From Nocardia caishijiensis NBRC 108228 (GTDB lineage: Bacteria; Actinomycetota; Actinomycetes; Mycobacteriales; Mycobacteriaceae): 64,000 nucleotides of DNA. This document shows, piece by piece, positions 47,301-59,320 of the stretch. The stretch lies in contig NZ_BDBE01000012.1 of the NCBI RefSeq assembly GCF_001612825.1, positions 1 through 64,000 on the forward strand, read 5' to 3'. Below the pieces are notes generated by a model. It ran no database searches. It worked only from the letters and a program-made list of their open reading frames with translations, and had not been told where the DNA came from. The translations under genes and the position numbers were made by a program. The stretch's first letter is position 1. Every line of letters begins with the position of its first letter.

Positions 47301-50300
47301 GACATGGCGGTGAACCAGCCGACCGTTCGGGACAGGTCGGCGCCCGCGACGACGTCCTCGGTGCGGCCGTGCCGCTCGACATCGATCACCGTCGCGGTCG
47401 CGTCGCACCCGCGCTGGGCACGCCACTGCGCGAGCGCGAGCGCGATGCCCGCGATGACACCCTCTTCGACCGTCGCTCGGTACTTGGCAGGCAGGCCGGT
47501 GAGCAACGAATCGGTCAGCTCAGGAGCGACCGTCACCCGCACCGACTCGGTCGTCGACCTGGTATCGATCGCCGGATCGAAGGGCCGCGCACCGAGCAAC
47601 GGATCAGCGTGACGGCCGAGCGCTTTCCACCTATCCAGCTCGAGCGAGCGCGCGCCCGAAGCACCGAGTTCGGTGAGGGCGTGCGACCACCGTCGCATCG
47701 ACGTCCCGGTCGCAGGCAGTTCCGGGACCGCACCACGAGTGACGGCGGCCCACGCGGTCATCAGGTCGGCGATGATGATCCGCCAGGAGACCGCGTCGAC
47801 CGCCAGATGATGGATCGCCAACACCAACCGGCCGGGGACGTCGCGTCCGCGATCCAGCCATACCGCGGCGACGACTGCGCCCGCGAGCGGGCGCAGGCGC
47901 GCCGCCGCGGTATCCAGTGCCGCCGCCGCGATGTCGGGTGTCGGATCGTCGGCGGCGATGGTCACCAACAGCTCATCGACATCGACCGACCCCGGTTCGG
48001 CAACTACCAGACGTTTGCCGCCTGCCGCGTCGACGACCAGCCGAGCGCGCAGCATGTCGTGATGGTCGAGCAACGTGGTCATCACCGTGACCAAGCCCGC
48101 GCGGTCGATGCCGACCGGCAGCGTCAAGACCATGCTCTGGTTGAAACGATCGAAGCCGTGGTCGCCGTCGAGAAGCCGCCGCGCGATGGGGAGCAGCGGT
48201 AGCTCCCCCAGCCCGCCGCCGGGCAGCTCGGCGAGGACGACCCTCGGCTCGGCGGCGTCGGCGCGCCTGGCCAGTTGCGCGGGCGTCCGGCATTCGAATA
48301 CGTCACGCACCGAGAACTCCACACCGTGCGACTTGGCGCGCGAGACCAACTGGATCGCGATGATGCTGTCGCCACCGAGATCGAAGAAGGAATCGTCGAC
48401 CCCGACCACCGCCACATCGAGGAGCTCGGCGAAGACCGATGCGATAGTGGACTCGGTCGGGGTGTTCGCTGGTCGGAACGCGGCGGTACTGGTGAAGACC
48501 GGGGTCGGCAACGCTTCCCGGTCGAGCTTGCCGTTGACCGTCGTCGGCAGTTCGTCGAGAACCATGATCGCCGACGGAACCATGAACTCCGGCAACCGTT
48601 CATCCGCGAACTCGCGAACTTCGCGCCCGTCGAGCGCGGTGTGCCGCCGATCCGGCACGACATAACCGAGCAGCTGCCGCGTACCGGCTGTCTCACGCGC
48701 GATCACCGCGGCACGCGCGACCCCGGGGTGGCCCAGCAGGACCGCCTCGATCTCGCCAGGCTCGACCCGGAAGCCGCGCACCTTCACCTGCGCGTCGGCG
48801 CGGCCCAGGTACTCGAGCGCGCCGTCGCCGGTCCACCGCACCATGTCGCCGGTTCGATATACGCGCTGTCCTGCCCGCCCGAACGGGTGCGCGACGAATC
48901 TCGCCGCGGTCAGCCCCGCGCGGTGCCGATAGCCGCGCGTCACTCCGGCGCCGCCGAGGTACAGCTCGCCCGGCACCCCGACAGGTACCGGCCGCAACGA
49001 TCCGTCGAGCACGAACACCTCGACATTGGGCAGCGGCGTACCGATCGGACTGCGACTCGATACCCGATGCTCGGGCGCGAGTAGCAGCGCGGTGGCGTGA
49101 ACGGTGTTCTCCGTGATCCCGTACATGTTCACGAACACCGGGTCGCGTGGGTCGGCGTCGCCGAGCCTGCTCGGGTCGAGCGCTTCGCCGCCGAAGACCA
49201 CGAGCCGCAGTGCCGAACGTGGATCGTGGTGTACGCCGGTCTCGGCGAGCGTGTACCAGGCCGTCGGGGTTTGACTCAGTACCGTCACACCGCGCTCGAC
49301 GAGCAAGGCGGCCAACGATTCAGGTGAGCGCACTGTCGTCGAGGGCGCGATCACGACCGAGCCGCCGGTCGACAGCGCGCCCCACACTTCCCACACGGAG
49401 AAGTCGAACGCGGGGGAGTGAACCATGGCCCAGACGTCGGCTGCGTCCAGCGTGAGCTGTCGCCCGATGTCGGCGAGGAGATTGACCACGTTGCGGTGGG
49501 TGACGGCGACGCCCTTCGGCCGTCCGGTCGAGCCCGAGGTGTAGATGACGTAGGCGATGTGGTCCGGGCGGGGCTCGCGGCGACGCACCGCAGTGCGCTC
49601 GACGGATTCGGTGGTGTCGAGGTCGATGACGGGCAGGTCCTCGGGTATCGGGAGAACCGCGCCCGCGCTGACCAGCGCGCTCGGTCGCGCGTCGGCCAGG
49701 GTGTAGGCGAGGCGCTCGCTCGCGTGCGCGGGATCGATCGGCAAGTACGCGCCACCGGCCGTGAGGACCCCGACCATGGCGGCGACGAGGTCGAAAGATC
49801 GCTCCACAGCCACCGCGACGATGTCGTCGGGTTCGACTCCGATCGAGATGAGCGCGGCAGCGATGGCATCGGCCCTGGCGGACAACTGGCCGTAGGTGTA
49901 TTCGACTCCGTCGAACACGACGGCGGTCGCCTCCGGCGACATCGCGACCCGTCGCTCGAACAGATCGTTCACGGTGACCATCGGATCGACCGGCGCCGCT
50001 GTCGTGTGCCAGTGCCGCAGAATCAGATCTCGTTCGGCGTGATCCATGATCGCGACATCGGTCAACCGCATGCCAGGATCCGTCGCGATCTGCTCGAGCA
50101 GTCGGACATAACGGGCGACCAGGCTTTCGACCGATGTGCGATCGAACAGGTCGGTCGCGAACTCGACCGAACCGCTGAGGTCGTCGCCGACGGTGAACCA
50201 CAGGTCGTAGCGAGCCGCCGCGCTGGTGGCGGGGAACTGCTCGACGATGAGCTCCGGAACGAGTGCCCGCGCCATGCTCGGATCCGGGAGCGGATTGTTC

Positions 50301-53300
50301 TGGAACGCGAGCGCCACCTGGAAGAGTGGGTGATACGCGGTCGAACGAGCCGGGCTCAGCTGCTCGACCAGGCTTTCGAAGGGCAGATCCTGATGCGTAT
50401 AGGCGTCGAGCGCCTTGGCCCTGACGCGAGCGAGCAACTCGGTGAACGTCGGATTGCCGCCGGTGTCGACTCGCAGCACCCAGGTGTTGACGAAGAAGCC
50501 GACGAGGTCGGTCATCGCGTCGTCGGTGCGGCCCGAGACAGGCGCGCCGAGCACGATGTCGGTTCCCGCACCGAGCCTGGTCAAGAGAGCAGCCAAGGCG
50601 GCCTGCAGGACCATCGAGACCGTCGCGCCACCGGCGCGCGCCAGCTCGGTTATCCGCGCTCGCGGCTCAGGCGCGACCGTGAAGTCGACCGTCGCACCGC
50701 GATAGGAGGCGATCGTCGGGCGCGGCCGATCGGTCGGCAGCTCGATGACTTCGGGAATACCGGCCAGCTCGGTGCGCCAGTAATCCATCTGCCGCGCCAT
50801 CAACGAGGCTGGATCCTGCTGATCGCCGAGCGAATCACGTTGCCACAGTGTGTAATCGACGTACTGGACCGGAAGCGCTTCCCAGCTCGGCTCGCTGCCC
50901 CGACGTCGAGAGCTGTATGCCAACAACAGATCTCGTGCGAGCGGAGCCACTGAGGCGCCGTCACACGCGATGTGGTGCATGACGAGCAGAACTACCGAGT
51001 GATCGGCGTCGACGGCGAAAATGCCAGCGCGAATGGGGATCTCGTTCGCGAGATCGAATGCGTGCCGCGCCAAGTCACCGGCCGCTTCAACGCTGAACTC
51101 GCCGACCTCGACCGGCACACCCGCGGACTCGAGTACGCGTTGTGCGCCGACCCCGTCGACCTCGACGAAGATCGTTCGCAGCGCCTCGTGCCTGGCCACG
51201 ACATCGTTGATCGCACAGCGCAACGCCGCGACGTCGACCGGTCCACTCAGCCGCACGCCGAGTGGAACGTTGTAGGTCGGTGCCGGACCCTGCAGTCGGA
51301 ACAGGAACCAGAGCCGTCGCTGCGCGTACGACAACGGCACAACCGCCGGTCGTTCGCGAACAGTGAGCGGGGCGCGCACCCGCGTTCCGCGATCCAGCGT
51401 CGCGGCCAGGCCGGAAACCGTCGGTGCGTCGAAGATCATCCTGACCGTCAGCTCGACGCGGAGTTCGGTGCGCACACGAGCGATCAAGCGCATGGCGGAC
51501 AGGGAGTGGCCGCCGAGGTCGAAGAACGAGTCGGCCGCGCCGACCCGCTCGACCCCGAGTACTTCGGAGAAGATCGTCGCGATGGTCGTCTCGACGGGCC
51601 CGGTCGGCTCCAGATATTGCTCGACATCGATGAACACCGGTTCGGGCAGCGCGGCCGCGTCCGGCTTCCCGTTCACGGTCAGCGGCAGCCGGTCGAGCAC
51701 GACGATCGCCGTCGGCACCATGTACTCCGGCACACGCGTGGCCAGGAATCGGCGCACCTCGGCCGGATCGACATCGGCGTTCGCCACGACGTAGCCGACC
51801 AGTCGGCTACCCCCGGTCGACTCCTTGGCGACCACAAGTGCCCGTGTGATGTCGGGATGCCGAGTCAGTGCCGCGACGACCTCGCCTGGCTCGACGCGGA
51901 ATCCACGGATCTTCACCTGATCGTCGGATCGGCCGACGAACTCGAGCAGCCCGGCAGACGTCCACCGCGCCAGGTCGCCGGTCCGGTAGAGCCGACCGCC
52001 GGTGGCACCGAACGGATCGGCGACGAAACGGGCTGCGGTCAAACCCGGTTCACGCTGATAGCCGCGCGCCACTCCAGTGCCGCCGATGTACAACTCACCG
52101 GCAACGCCTGCAGGCACCGGGCACAGCCAGTGATCGAGCACGTAGACACAGGTATTCGTGATCGGGGCGCCGATCGGCACAGTGGTCAGCGCGGATTCGA
52201 CAACGTATCGGGTGGCGTAGACCGCGACTTCGGTCGGCCCGTACCAGATCTCGGCACGCACACCGGGTGCGATGCTTGCCAGGTCGCGTACCAGATCCGC
52301 CGTAACCACGTCGGCGCCGACCGCCATGCGCGATACGCGCGCCAACGCGGCGCTCGCGTCAGGATGCTCGAGCAACGCCGCGAGCAGCAGCGGGGTGATC
52401 AGCAGCCGATCGACCCCGCTCGTGCTGATCAACGCGAGTAGCCTGCCCGGATCGGTGCTTTCCGCTCGGCTCGCGATGACCAAGCTGCCCCCACCGACAA
52501 GCGCTGGCCAAATCTCGGCGACGGACGCGTCGAACCCGACTGACGAGTGCACGAGCGCGCGTTCGCCGCGCCCGACCCGCCACCGCTGCCCGACGAGGCC
52601 GGCCAGATTGCGATGGGTGAGTGCTACGCCCTTGGGCTGTCCGGTGGAGCCCGAGGTGTAGACGGTGTAAGCGAGGTCGTCCAAGCGCGCCGCCGAGGGA
52701 AGTCGGCCCGGCGAGTCCGTCGCGATGGTGTCGAGATCGATGACCGGAAGTCCGCCCACGCCAGGAAGGTCGCGGATGCCGCCGTGTACGACCAGAGCAA
52801 CTGGCGTGGCCTGAGCGAGGATCCGGGCTACTCGTTCGCTTGCGTGTGCGAGGTCGATCGGCAGATAGACGCCCCCGGCCTTGAGCACCCCGACGGCGGC
52901 GACCACCAGCTCGAACGAACGCTCGATGGCGACCGCCACCACTCCATCCGGCCCGACGCCGGTCGCTACCAGTGTCCGGGCGAGTGCGTCGGCCTCGGCA
53001 TGCAACCGGCGGTATGAGTACTCTTTCCCCGCGCACATGACCGCGACCGCGTCCGGCGTGGCGGCGACCACGTGGTCGAAGAGATCGACGACGGTCAGTT
53101 GGGGTTCGAGATGAGCCTCCGCCGCGTTCCATGCGAGCAGAATCTGGTTCCGCTCGTCCTCGGCGAGGATCTCCAGCTCTGCCAACCGCACTGTGGGATC
53201 GGCGACGACTTGTTCGACGACCCGGACGAACGCTGCCGTCATCCGCTCGACGGTCGGCCGGTCGAACAGATCGGTCGCGAATTCGACCGATCCGGTGAAT

Positions 53301-56300
53301 TCCGCATCACCGGCGACGGGCTCGCCGATGGTGAAAGACAGGTCGAAGCGGGCGGTGCCGGTGGTCACCGGGAACCGCGCGACCGTCAGTTCACGTACCA
53401 GAGCACGCGCGAGCGTAGGGTCGGGCAGCGGATTGTTCTGGAAAGCCAGCGCCACCTGGAACAGCGGGTGATACGAGCCCGATCGCATCGGATTCAACTG
53501 CTCGACCAAGGTCTCGAATGGCAGATCCTGCCGGGTGTACGCCTCGATGGCCTTGTCGCGCACGCGTTCGAGCAGTGCGTCGAACCCGGGGTTGCCGCTG
53601 GTGTCGACACGCAACACCCAGGTATTGGCGAAGTAGCCGACGAGTTCGGCGACGGCTTCGTCGGTACGCCCCGCGATCGGCGCCCCGAGCACGATGTCGG
53701 TTCCCGCTCCCAAGCGGGTGAGCAGCATCGCCAGGGCCGTCTGCAGGACCATCGAGGCGGTGGCGCTGCTCGCCCGTGCGAGCTCGTCGATGCGTGCGCG
53801 CGTTGCGGGTGAGATAGCGAAATCGACGACGTCGCCTCGGTGTGACGCGATCGGCGGGCGCGGCCGGTCAGTCGGTAGCGCGATCACGGGGGGCACCCCC
53901 GCCAGCTCGTCCTCCCAGTAGGCGAACTGCTCGGCCGCGAGCGAGTCGGGATCGCCGAGGTCGCCGAGGAGATCGCGTTGCCACAGCGTGTAGTCGGCGT
54001 ACTGCACCACCGGTTCAGCCCAGTCCGGCATGCCGCCACGACATCTGGCCGCATAGGCGACCAGGATGTCGCGCGCCAGCGGCGCCATCGATGCGCCGTC
54101 AGCGGCTATGTGATGGACAACGAGCACCACCACCCACTGTTCGTCCGACGCCGAGAGGTCGCGCAGAACACCGGCGCGAATCGGGATCTCGCGGGTGAGG
54201 TCGAAGGCATGGCGGGCGAGCTCGTCGACCGCGTCCGCACTGAACTCGCCGATGCGCACCGGGACCTCGGCGTCGTCGACGATCTGTTGTGTGGCGAGCC
54301 CGTCCACCTCGCCGAACATCGTTCGCAACGCCTCGTGTCGGATCGCGACATCGGTGACCGCCGCGCGCAGCGCCTCGACATCGACCGGACCGATGAGCCG
54401 AACCGCCATCGGGATGTTGTAGATCGCGGATGGCCCGAGCAACCGGAACAGGAACCACAGGCGCTGTTGAGCGAACGACAACGGCAAGATCGCCGGTCGC
54501 TCGTACCGGCACAGCGCGGGCCTGGCCTTTCCCGCGCGTCCCACCGCCGCGGCGATGCCAGCGACCGTTGGGGACTCGAAGACCGCGCGTATCGCCAGTT
54601 CGGCATCGAGTTCGGACCTGACAAGGGCGATCAACCGCATGGCGGACAGCGAGTGGCCGCCCAGGTCGAAGAACGAGTCGTCGGCGCCGACCCGTTCGAC
54701 GCCGAGGACCTCGGCGAAGATCGCGGACACGGCGAGTTCGACCCGACCCGACGGTTCCCGATAGGCCCCGACGCCGGTGAACACGGGTTCGGGCAGCGCG
54801 GCGCGATCCAACTTCCCGCTCGCGGTCAGCGGCAGGCGGTCGATCACGACGATCGCCGCGGGAACCATGTAGCCAGGCAAGCGTGCGGCGACGAACGCTC
54901 GAATCTGGTGTGCATCCGCACCGCCGCCGGTCGGCACGACGTAACCGATGAGCTGCTTTCCGTGTCCCCCCGTCGATTCGCCGACGACAACCACCGCGCG
55001 GCCGACGCCGGGGTGCGCGGCCAACGCCGATTCGACCTCACCCGGCTCGACGCGGAAGCCGCGTACCTTCACCTGGTCATCGGCTCTGCCGACGAACTCC
55101 AATTCGCCGCCTGACGTCCAACGGACGATATCGCCGGTCCGGTAGAGCCGCGCTCCGCTCGCTCCCCGTGGATCGGCGATGAAGCGGCCGGCCGTCAATC
55201 CCGGGCGATTGCGGTACCCGCGCGAAACGCCGGTGCCGCCGATGTACAGCTCACCGGCGACGCCGATCGGGACCGGCCGCAGCCAAGTATCGAGGACGTA
55301 AACCGTCACATTGTCGATCGGGCCACCGATCGTGAACGCGGCGCCGTCGAACTCGGCGCCGGGGTGCAGCATCGCCGATGTCGCGTAGATCGTCGCCTCG
55401 GACGGCCCGTACCAGTTGACGATGCGAACGCCTCGGATCGCCTCGCGAGCCTGTTCGATCATGCGTCGGGGGATCGCCTCCCCGCCGAACACCAAGGTCT
55501 CGGCCTCGGCGAGCACCCGAGGAACCGGCTCCTGGGTGAGCAATTCGCCGATAGCCGACGGCGCGGCGCAGATCACCTGGCAGCTGTCCGCCAGGGGTTC
55601 GGTAACGGCGAGCAGATCGCGGACGACGACGAGGGTCGCGCCCGCGCACAGCGGGGCGAGTAGTTCCCACACTGAGACGTCGAACGAGACGGAGGTGCTG
55701 AACAGCACTCGATCACCCGGTACGAGCAGCCGCTCGGTGGCGACGAGGTTGGCGATGCCGCGATGATGGACGGCGACGGCTTTCGGGCGGCCGGTCGAGC
55801 CCGAGGTGTAGATGAGGTAGGCGAGATTGTCCGGTCGCAGCGCGCCTCTGCGATCCCCGTCGGTGATGTTCGCGTCAGCTTGTTCCTCTGCGTGCGTCAC
55901 GACTGGGTCGATGACGGGGACGTCGTCGATGTCGGGCAGCGTCGCCAGCGCCGTCGGCGTCGCGATGAACGCGGCAGGGGCTGTGTCGGACAGGATGTAG
56001 GCGAGTCGTTCGCCCGAATGGGTGAGGTCGATCGCGAGGTAGGCTCCACCGGCCTTCAGCACCGCGAACACCGCGACCACCATGTCGATGGATCGCTCGA
56101 CCGCGATGGCGACCAGCTCATCGGGACCGACACCGACGTCGATCAAACTGCGCGCCAAGACGTTGGCGGCCGAATTCAGCTCCTCGTAGGACTTCTGGCC
56201 GCCGTCCCCGACCACCGCGATCGCCTTCGGTGTCTGCGCGACCTGGAGTTCGAACAGGTCGACAACGGTGCGGCCCCGGTCGATCCCGGTGGTTGTCTCG

Positions 56301-57628
56301 TTCCAGGATCGCAGTATTCGTTGTTCTTCGACGGGGTCGACGATCCCGACATCCATCAGTCGCATATCCGGTTCGGCGATGACCTGATCGATCACGCTGA
56401 GGACAGTGTCCAAGTATGCGGCGAGATCCGATTCCGAGTACTCGCGACTATCGGCGCCGAATTCGATACGACCACCTGCGGCCTGATCGGGGTCATAGAC
56501 CACGGAGATCGAGAGGTCGGCAGTGGGATTCATGATATGTCGGAATTCGACATGACCGCCGGGGAACTCCTCGACGCCGAGGAACGGGATGATATTCACC
56601 ATCGGGCCGAAGCTGCCCTGCATCCCTTTCTCGACGGCCAGACTGCGGATGCTCGTCACGTCGAACTTTCCGTGCCGCATGGCGGCGGAAACCTGCGCGA
56701 CGATCTCGGATCCGAAGGACTTGAATTCGTCGTCCGGCTCGGGCGACAGCCTGACCGGAACGGCGTTCGCGAGTAGACATGGTGTCGATCGGCAGCGGCC
56801 GACGCGATTGGCCACTGCCAACTGCACCAGGAACTCATCGGTATCGGACAAGCCGTGCAGTCCGATGACGAGCGACGATATCAGCAGTACCGGGAGTGAG
56901 ACGCCGAGTCCATCGGCCGCTCGGCCGAGGTTTTGGATGGTCTCGGCCGAGATATCACTGCCCGCGGCGATGATGCGTGTCGGACCCGGAGTCGGCGTGC
57001 CCTGGATTCGTAGTCCCTCGACACTCGGATCAAGGAAGTCACTCCAGAAACGTCGGTCCTTCTCGAAACGTGGGGATTGTCGATACCGATCGCTTTCCGC
57101 GAGTATCACGTCGAGATCGACGAATTTCGTCGGCGGGAGTTCGGTGCCGTCGACACGGCTCCTGTAGTGCTCGAGCACGCGATACGCCGACATCAGGCAA
57201 CCCGCCGCATCGGACACGATGTGATGAAACACCAGTAGTAGCAGGATCCGCTGCTCGGAGTACTTGATCAACTCGACGCGTGCGAGCGCATCACGCTCCA
57301 AGTCGAACGGCACCGCCGATATCTCGGTCATGAGCTGCGTGACATAGGTTTCGCGGTCCGGCCGTTCGCTGATATCGGTGAACCCCGGCCGCCAATCGCT
57401 CACTTCGCGCCTGAACTGGTACACGTGATCGTCGGCGACCGTGAAATTGACGATTCCGGCGCGCAGCTCCGGCCCCATCGCGGCCATGCAATCGGCGAGG
57501 ACATCCAGGTCGATATCGCCGTAGAAGTCCATGTAGGCGGCAACATTGAAGGGGATTTCCGGGTCGAGTTTTTGGGCGAGCCAAACGCCGTACTGCTGCG
57601 GTGTGAGCGGAAATTCCTGTTCGACCAT
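41387..57628 (-). CDS. Nonribosomal peptide synthetase, modules 1-4 plus C domain of module 5 (NRPS1)
   Basis: A 5413-aa synthetase. Order (approximate residues): starter-type C1 1-430; A1 453-950; T1 987; C2 1045-1480 (HHIAADG); A2 1509-1990; T2 2040; C3 2100-2530 (HHIACDG); A3 2550-3030; T3 3083 (LGGDS form, which precedes E); E 3115-3560 ([15 protein letters not shown]); C4 3625-4050 ([12 protein letters not shown]-like); A4 4075-4550; T4 4605; C5 4670-5120 (HHIAGDG); degenerate FkbH-like domain 5125-5413. Hand-aligned pocket codes: A1 DVWCVGWIYK, A2 DAALAGWVYK, A3 DFWSVGMVHK (Thr, close to DFWNIGMVHK), A4 DAAFAGWVYK. With the E domain, position 3 should be D-Thr or D-allo-Thr. C1 has HHIVSDA in place of HHxxxDG and should N-acylate residue 1. 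ATG 57628 is 4 bases after the O-methyltransferase stop. Confidence 0.94.
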   Translation of the reverse strand: MVEQEFPLTPQQYGVWLAQKLDPEIPFNVAAYMDFYGDIDLDVLADCMAAMGPELRAGIVNFTVADDHVYQFRREVSDWRPGFTDISERPDRETYVTQLMTEISAVPFDLERDALARVELIKYSEQRILLLLVFHHIVSDAAGCLMSAYRVLEHYRSRVDGTELPPTKFVDLDVILAESDRYRQSPRFEKDRRFWSDFLDPSVEGLRIQGTPTPGPTRIIAAGSDISAETIQNLGRAADGLGVSLPVLLISSLVIGLHGLSDTDEFLVQLAVANRVGRCRSTPCLLANAVPVRLSPEPDDEFKSFGSEIVAQVSAAMRHGKFDVTSIRSLAVEKGMQGSFGPMVNIIPFLGVEEFPGGHVEFRHIMNPTADLSISVVYDPDQAAGGRIEFGADSREYSESDLAAYLDTVLSVIDQVIAEPDMRLMDVGIVDPVEEQRILRSWNETTTGIDRGRTVVDLFELQVAQTPKAIAVVGDGGQKSYEELNSAANVLARSLIDVGVGPDELVAIAVERSIDMVVAVFAVLKAGGAYLAIDLTHSGERLAYILSDTAPAAFIATPTALATLPDIDDVPVIDPVVTHAEEQADANITDGDRRGALRPDNLAYLIYTSGSTGRPKAVAVHHRGIANLVATERLLVPGDRVLFSTSVSFDVSVWELLAPLCAGATLVVVRDLLAVTEPLADSCQVICAAPSAIGELLTQEPVPRVLAEAETLVFGGEAIPRRMIEQAREAIRGVRIVNWYGPSEATIYATSAMLHPGAEFDGAAFTIGGPIDNVTVYVLDTWLRPVPIGVAGELYIGGTGVSRGYRNRPGLTAGRFIADPRGASGARLYRTGDIVRWTSGGELEFVGRADDQVKVRGFRVEPGEVESALAAHPGVGRAVVVVGESTGGHGKQLIGYVVPTGGGADAHQIRAFVAARLPGYMVPAAIVVIDRLPLTASGKLDRAALPEPVFTGVGAYREPSGRVELAVSAIFAEVLGVERVGADDSFFDLGGHSLSAMRLIALVRSELDAELAIRAVFESPTVAGIAAAVGRAGKARPALCRYERPAILPLSFAQQRLWFLFRLLGPSAIYNIPMAVRLIGPVDVEALRAAVTDVAIRHEALRTMFGEVDGLATQQIVDDAEVPVRIGEFSADAVDELARHAFDLTREIPIRAGVLRDLSASDEQWVVVLVVHHIAADGASMAPLARDILVAYAARCRGGMPDWAEPVVQYADYTLWQRDLLGDLGDPDSLAAEQFAYWEDELAGVPPVIALPTDRPRPPIASHRGDVVDFAISPATRARIDELARASSATASMVLQTALAMLLTRLGAGTDIVLGAPIAGRTDEAVAELVGYFANTWVLRVDTSGNPGFDALLERVRDKAIEAYTRQDLPFETLVEQLNPMRSGSYHPLFQVALAFQNNPLPDPTLARALVRELTVARFPVTTGTARFDLSFTIGEPVAGDAEFTGSVEFATDLFDRPTVERMTAAFVRVVEQVVADPTVRLAELEILAEDERNQILLAWNAAEAHLEPQLTVVDLFDHVVAATPDAVAVMCAGKEYSYRRLHAEADALARTLVATGVGPDGVVAVAIERSFELVVAAVGVLKAGGVYLPIDLAHASERVARILAQATPVALVVHGGIRDLPGVGGLPVIDLDTIATDSPGRLPSAARLDDLAYTVYTSGSTGQPKGVALTHRNLAGLVGQRWRVGRGERALVHSSVGFDASVAEIWPALVGGGSLVIASRAESTDPGRLLALISTSGVDRLLITPLLLAALLEHPDASAALARVSRMAVGADVVTADLVRDLASIAPGVRAEIWYGPTEVAVYATRYVVESALTTVPIGAPITNTCVYVLDHWLCPVPAGVAGELYIGGTGVARGYQREPGLTAARFVADPFGATGGRLYRTGDLARWTSAGLLEFVGRSDDQVKIRGFRVEPGEVVAALTRHPDITRALVVAKESTGGSRLVGYVVANADVDPAEVRRFLATRVPEYMVPTAIVVLDRLPLTVNGKPDAAALPEPVFIDVEQYLEPTGPVETTIATIFSEVLGVERVGAADSFFDLGGHSLSAMRLIARVRTELRVELTVRMIFDAPTVSGLAATLDRGTRVRAPLTVRERPAVVPLSYAQRRLWFLFRLQGPAPTYNVPLGVRLSGPVDVAALRCAINDVVARHEALRTIFVEVDGVGAQRVLESAGVPVEVGEFSVEAAGDLARHAFDLANEIPIRAGIFAVDADHSVVLLVMHHIACDGASVAPLARDLLLAYSSRRRGSEPSWEALPVQYVDYTLWQRDSLGDQQDPASLMARQMDYWRTELAGIPEVIELPTDRPRPTIASYRGATVDFTVAPEPRARITELARAGGATVSMVLQAALAALLTRLGAGTDIVLGAPVSGRTDDAMTDLVGFFVNTWVLRVDTGGNPTFTELLARVRAKALDAYTHQDLPFESLVEQLSPARSTAYHPLFQVALAFQNNPLPDPSMARALVPELIVEQFPATSAAARYDLWFTVGDDLSGSVEFATDLFDRTSVESLVARYVRLLEQIATDPGMRLTDVAIMDHAERDLILRHWHTTAAPVDPMVTVNDLFERRVAMSPEATAVVFDGVEYTYGQLSARADAIAAALISIGVEPDDIVAVAVERSFDLVAAMVGVLTAGGAYLPIDPAHASERLAYTLADARPSALVSAGAVLPIPEDLPVIDLDTTESVERTAVRRREPRPDHIAYVIYTSGSTGRPKGVAVTHRNVVNLLADIGRQLTLDAADVWAMVHSPAFDFSVWEVWGALSTGGSVVIAPSTTVRSPESLAALLVERGVTVLSQTPTAWYTLAETGVHHDPRSALRLVVFGGEALDPSRLGDADPRDPVFVNMYGITENTVHATALLLAPEHRVSSRSPIGTPLPNVEVFVLDGSLRPVPVGVPGELYLGGAGVTRGYRHRAGLTAARFVAHPFGRAGQRVYRTGDMVRWTGDGALEYLGRADAQVKVRGFRVEPGEIEAVLLGHPGVARAAVIARETAGTRQLLGYVVPDRRHTALDGREVREFADERLPEFMVPSAIMVLDELPTTVNGKLDREALPTPVFTSTAAFRPANTPTESTIASVFAELLDVAVVGVDDSFFDLGGDSIIAIQLVSRAKSHGVEFSVRDVFECRTPAQLARRADAAEPRVVLAELPGGGLGELPLLPIARRLLDGDHGFDRFNQSMVLTLPVGIDRAGLVTVMTTLLDHHDMLRARLVVDAAGGKRLVVAEPGSVDVDELLVTIAADDPTPDIAAAALDTAAARLRPLAGAVVAAVWLDRGRDVPGRLVLAIHHLAVDAVSWRIIIADLMTAWAAVTRGAVPELPATGTSMRRWSHALTELGASGARSLELDRWKALGRHADPLLGARPFDPAIDTRSTTESVRVTVAPELTDSLLTGLPAKYRATVEEGVIAGIALALAQWRAQRGCDATATVIDVERHGRTEDVVAGADLSRTVGWFTAMSPVRIDLADLDRSTEAAIGDVIQLVKERVRAIPDRGIGFGVLRYLDPTNGTELADIRPQLSLNYLGSVATPPEADWTPDASLSFLTSRPDPDMPMLSAVEVSAIIVDGQLAADFAFPSQLLSTSDVAALAQLWVEAVTTIAVHLDTVPFRRATPSDFDPTTATKRDIDTWEATFGELADVLPLTPLQSGLYFHAALADQRLDVYTAQIDLAFTGAADEARWRVAAGALLARQASLRAAFRSAGDGSTYQVIPSEVELPWRTVELVGHTPDELARVRAELRDADRCAPFDLADAANLRFTLVRFGDAEFSRIVTIHHILVDGWSMPLLVRELLTLYVTRGDGTVLGPRPDFGQYPRWIARGDAAATLAAWQAELAGVSEATLLAPAHRAAHAVPREFSLMAGAELTAAIKAVATGLGVTPNTVMQLAWATVLAAATGREDVVFATTVSGRPPSLPNVESIIGLFINTLPVRVRLAPTDTVAATLVDLQRRQVELMDHHHFVGLAEIQRAVGAGAVMDTILAFESYPVDLDRLREQAENLDGLTVVGVELTDASHYPLALTVRFTDSDLYLEVGYQSALFDDAHVRGIVDQLLRVLEQIAERPPMRLSELTVLSADQRELVAGQRAVVSAGATTVVDLFEQQVVRSPDAVAVLSGGDAYTYRQLNTRADALAGTLVSAGIGPDDVVAVGIDRSFEFVVAVVGVLKAGGSYLAIDTAHSGERLHSVLTDAKPAALVTTSTAQTGLPAITGLTPIRLDTLDTAAVSRVGRGRPPLDAMAYVVYTSGSTGRPKGVAVTHRGLADLTRQRWRVGPGDRALVHSSVGFDASVAEIWPALVGGGTLVIADRHRTGSLTELLRMIHDSGVTRLFATPLLLAALLEDPGAPNALRGVERIAVGADAVHGSLVGRLAGVAPSIELINWYGPSEATVYATEYVVDAGFDGDWVPIGRPTANTRAYVLDGWLRPVPVGAVGELYLGGPGLARGYRDRSGLSAARFVADPFGAPGERLYRTGDVVRWSTTRELEFVGRSDDQVKIRGFRVEPGEVEAALLAHHDVRQAVVLGVESPSGDKQLVAYAVADHTDHAPLRAFVAERLPDFMVPTHIVQLAELPLTSSGKVDRAALPAPVFADSTAYRPPSGPVEITLAGLFAEILGVSHVGADDSFFALGGHSLSAMRLIARTRTELGVELPIRAVFDAPTVAGLAAALDRGVAVRTAVRVFERPAVVPLSFAQQRLWFLFRLEGPSPTYNIPLGVKLTGPVDVDALHAAIDDVVARHEALRTRFVEIDGVGTQQVAPVADVPVAVGELTADAVIDTVGHAFDLTREIPIRAGIFRAAEAGPDHWVVVLVVHHIAGDGASLVPLARDILIAYAARRVGAVPEWGPLPVQYVDYTLWQRELLGDPDDAESVIARQFAYWKRELAGIPEVSKLRTDRPRPAVASYRGGEVNFTIRPDLRARLEGLAMANGATVSMVLQASLSVLLTRLGAGTDVVIGSPVAGRTDEALAELVGFFVNTWVLRVDTSGNPEFVEILGRVRAKALDAYAHQDLPFDTLVERLNPARSASHHPLFQVALVFQNNPMPDPELARTLVPELTVESFPTATGAARFDFWFNIGDHVDHTSDAPDGFAGSVEYAADLFERETVERIVAGYLRVLEQVAANHVIRVAEVEIIDRAERDLLLRLGGAAEPMDGIVVATTFAPARIPELLTRALGQGERVNGVGLAELLDDPKRLVGATATCVLILVRAADQVGPTDLAALAQTYLRAIAVLAEQIPVVIGVAPTQLARQDLTSWEDDLLDAARRVPNVAVVRRTSWTSQHAVASEFDGDSFSLEFQAAMALTAARTLRAITAVRPRLIVVEPSVISNAEVTARLLEWHSAGTRLVLATASDAVSSPPVASHFTVIETDGQPLSDVLESLAHRFGVDLPELVYLDHDASVVAELRTTFPDLLAITWPAAEEIPAFLDRLWPFRPIAKVTT
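41390..42256 (-). other. Degenerate FkbH/HAD-IIIC-like domain at the NRPS1 C-terminus
   Basis: The last 289 residues of NRPS1 are not C, A or T. They follow the FkbH family layout: [12 protein letters not shown] (cf. VAATFTAEP), [11 protein letters not shown]...LILVRAAD (cf. LLDP...VVLVRxED), then a HAD-like half with LVLATASD (cf. LALCSKNN), [15 protein letters not shown] (cf. FIFLDDNPxExAEVR) and [15 protein letters not shown] (cf. PAxIPxFLxxxWAFD). The HAD nucleophile motif LDCDxTLW is replaced by VEPSVIS, and DDNP by DHDA, so phosphatase or glyceryl-transfer chemistry looks lost. It may be a docking or structural element. The identification is by eye. Confidence 0.68.
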
Positions 57629-57632
57629 GGCG

Positions 57633-58298
57633 TTACCGCTTCACTGCGAAGGTGATGCCGTCGGCGAAGGGGAGCATGCTCAGCCAGACGCGATCGTCGG
57701 CGCCGATATGGCGATTGAAATCGCGCAACGCGACGGTGTCGGCATCGGCCGTACCTCCTTCGTCGGCCACCTTCCCCGACCACAGGACGTTGTCGACCAA
57801 CAGGAGACCGCCTGGTCGCAGTAGCTCGAGCACCGCCTCGTAGTAGTCGATGTACCCGGGCTTGTCGGCGTCGATGAACGCGAGATCGAACGTGCCTGCG
57901 GCTTGCTCGTCCGTGAGGAGCGAGGCAAGGGTCGCACGGGCATCATCGATTCGGATGTCGACCCGGTCCGACAGTCCTGCCCGCTCGCAGTAGGTGCGGG
58001 CGACGGCCGCGAATTCGGGATCGACCTCACAGCCGATGACCAGTCCGTCGGCGGGAACGGCCAGTGCGATGGAGAGCAGACTGTAGCCGGTGTATACACC
58101 GATCTCGAGCGCTCTTCGGCAATTCACGGCGCGGGCGATCAGATTGATGAACTGGCCTTCTTCCGGCGACACCTGCATGTTCCGGTCGGGCCGTGCGGAT
58201 GTTTCCGTTCGGATTTCCCGCAGTATTTGTGGTTCACGTAGCGAGACCTCGCGAACGTAGTCCTGAACTCGCTCGGTGACCTCGACCTGTATGCGCAC
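57633..58298 (-). CDS. Class I SAM-dependent O-methyltransferase (caffeoyl-CoA OMT type)
   Basis: A 221-aa OMT. Motif I is [16 protein letters not shown] (near 64-79); [10 protein letters not shown], about residues 136-145, carries the metal-binding Asp pair of cation-dependent OMTs; [12 protein letters not shown] follows. Such enzymes methylate catechols or phenols, including free or carrier-bound aromatic amino acids. Placed between the aromatic amino acid hydroxylase (36-bp gap) and NRPS1 (4-bp gap), it likely methylates the hydroxylated aromatic building block or the peptide. GTG 58298 start with GAGGG upstream. Confidence 0.87.
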   Translation of the reverse strand: MRIQVEVTERVQDYVREVSLREPQILREIRTETSARPDRNMQVSPEEGQFINLIARAVNCRRALEIGVYTGYSLLSIALAVPADGLVIGCEVDPEFAAVARTYCERAGLSDRVDIRIDDARATLASLLTDEQAAGTFDLAFIDADKPGYIDYYEAVLELLRPGGLLLVDNVLWSGKVADEGGTADADTVALRDFNRHIGADDRVWLSMLPFADGITFAVKR

Positions 58299-58334
58299 TA
58301 TTTACCCGTCCCTCGAGAATTAGTTTGCACTACG

Positions 58335-59057
58335 TTAAAATCGGTCCAAGCACGAACGCACTTCGGTTTCGATGTGTTCGAATGATTCGGCAACGTAGTA
58401 AAATGATTGACAAGTTTTGTCATTGATCTGCTGCGATAAGATGTCGGCTACATCGAAGGTGCGATGTTCGGCGTTGTCGAACGATCGCATCTCGGTCGCC
58501 GAGGAAAGCACCGCGGCGCCGTAGGCGCGCACGCCGCCGTTCTCGATGATCAACCCGGTCTCCATGGTGAACCAGAACAGGCTCGCGATCCGGGTGAACT
58601 CGGTATCGGATTCGGTTCGGCTCGCTGCCTTGCCGAAGCTGCGATACAGCTGGGCGATCAATGGGTCGCCGAGAATGGCGGCGTGACCGATCAGGTCGTG
58701 GACGAGGTCTGGTTCCGACGTGTAATCGGGAGAATCAGCCGGTCGCAGGCCGGTGCTCGCGTGAAATATTCCGTCGGCGAAGGCGCAGAAGAAGTCTCTG
58801 CCGCTCGTCGCGGCTTCGGCCGCGGTCAACTCGAATCCGGTCAACCTCGTGAGCGTGTTCGATACTTCGTTCAGTCGCGGCACCCGTGTATTCGGCAGGT
58901 CGACCAACGAGGCGGCGGAATTGTAACGCTCGCACGCATATTTTTCGTGCAAGTCCGCAAGTTTGCTGTGGACTGATCCCCAAAACTGGTCCTGGGCAAC
59001 AGAATACGCATCATGGCCCCCCTCGATGCTCACGCACTGGCCTGACTGATCACACAA
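58335..59057 (-). CDS. Pterin-dependent aromatic amino acid hydroxylase (phenylalanine hydroxylase family)
   Basis: A 240-aa non-haem iron hydroxylase. EPDLVHDLIGHA supplies iron ligands His120 and His125; FTMETGL supplies Glu166, the complete AAAH triad. It uses tetrahydropterin and O2 to hydroxylate Phe, giving Tyr (PAH) or, as in PacX-type biosynthetic homologues, meta-Tyr; regiochemistry cannot be read here. It is the first gene of the leftward biosynthetic operon. Substituting for prephenate dehydrogenase, it could supply Tyr to the Hpg enzymes encoded divergently. The GTG at 59057 lacks a clear ribosome site; GTG 59033 is an alternative start. Confidence 0.85.
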   Translation of the reverse strand: MCDQSGQCVSIEGGHDAYSVAQDQFWGSVHSKLADLHEKYACERYNSAASLVDLPNTRVPRLNEVSNTLTRLTGFELTAAEAATSGRDFFCAFADGIFHASTGLRPADSPDYTSEPDLVHDLIGHAAILGDPLIAQLYRSFGKAASRTESDTEFTRIASLFWFTMETGLIIENGGVRAYGAAVLSSATEMRSFDNAEHRTFDVADILSQQINDKTCQSFYYVAESFEHIETEVRSCLDRF

Positions 59058-59320
59058 AAAGACAGCACTTAGTGCAACCCCCCGATCTCTGAACCCTTCA
59101 TGCGCGAGCGTAGCAGAGGTGAGCGTAAAGGACTACCCCACTGCGTTTTTCGTTTCGGCGCTCTCGGTGCGGTCGTCGAGGCGTCTGCGGCGCAGGCGAA
59201 CTCGATGCGGCGATGAAGATCAGTTCTGCTCGGAATCCGCCCCATTGGGGTATAAAGGTCGGCGGGGACGTGGTCATCGCATCGGGCAATCCGGCGATGA
59301 CGTCGACATGAGGGGGTGTC
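59058..59320. promoter_or_regulatory. Divergent promoter region of the peptide cluster
   Basis: 263 bases separate the two biosynthetic arms. The left end holds the palindrome GCACTtAGTGC (59065-59075), only 8 bases before the hydroxylase GTG. A TATAAAG -10-like element at about 59251 faces the rightward genes, and AGGGGG at 59311 precedes the TTG start of the methyltransferase. A single regulator here could coordinate both arms. No regulator gene is visible in the cluster. Confidence 0.6.

Noticed and set aside
46502..48202. Long plus-strand frames inside the NRPS genes
   Set aside because: All are antisense to recognisable E, C and A domains with intact core motifs; they arise from GC-skewed third positions.
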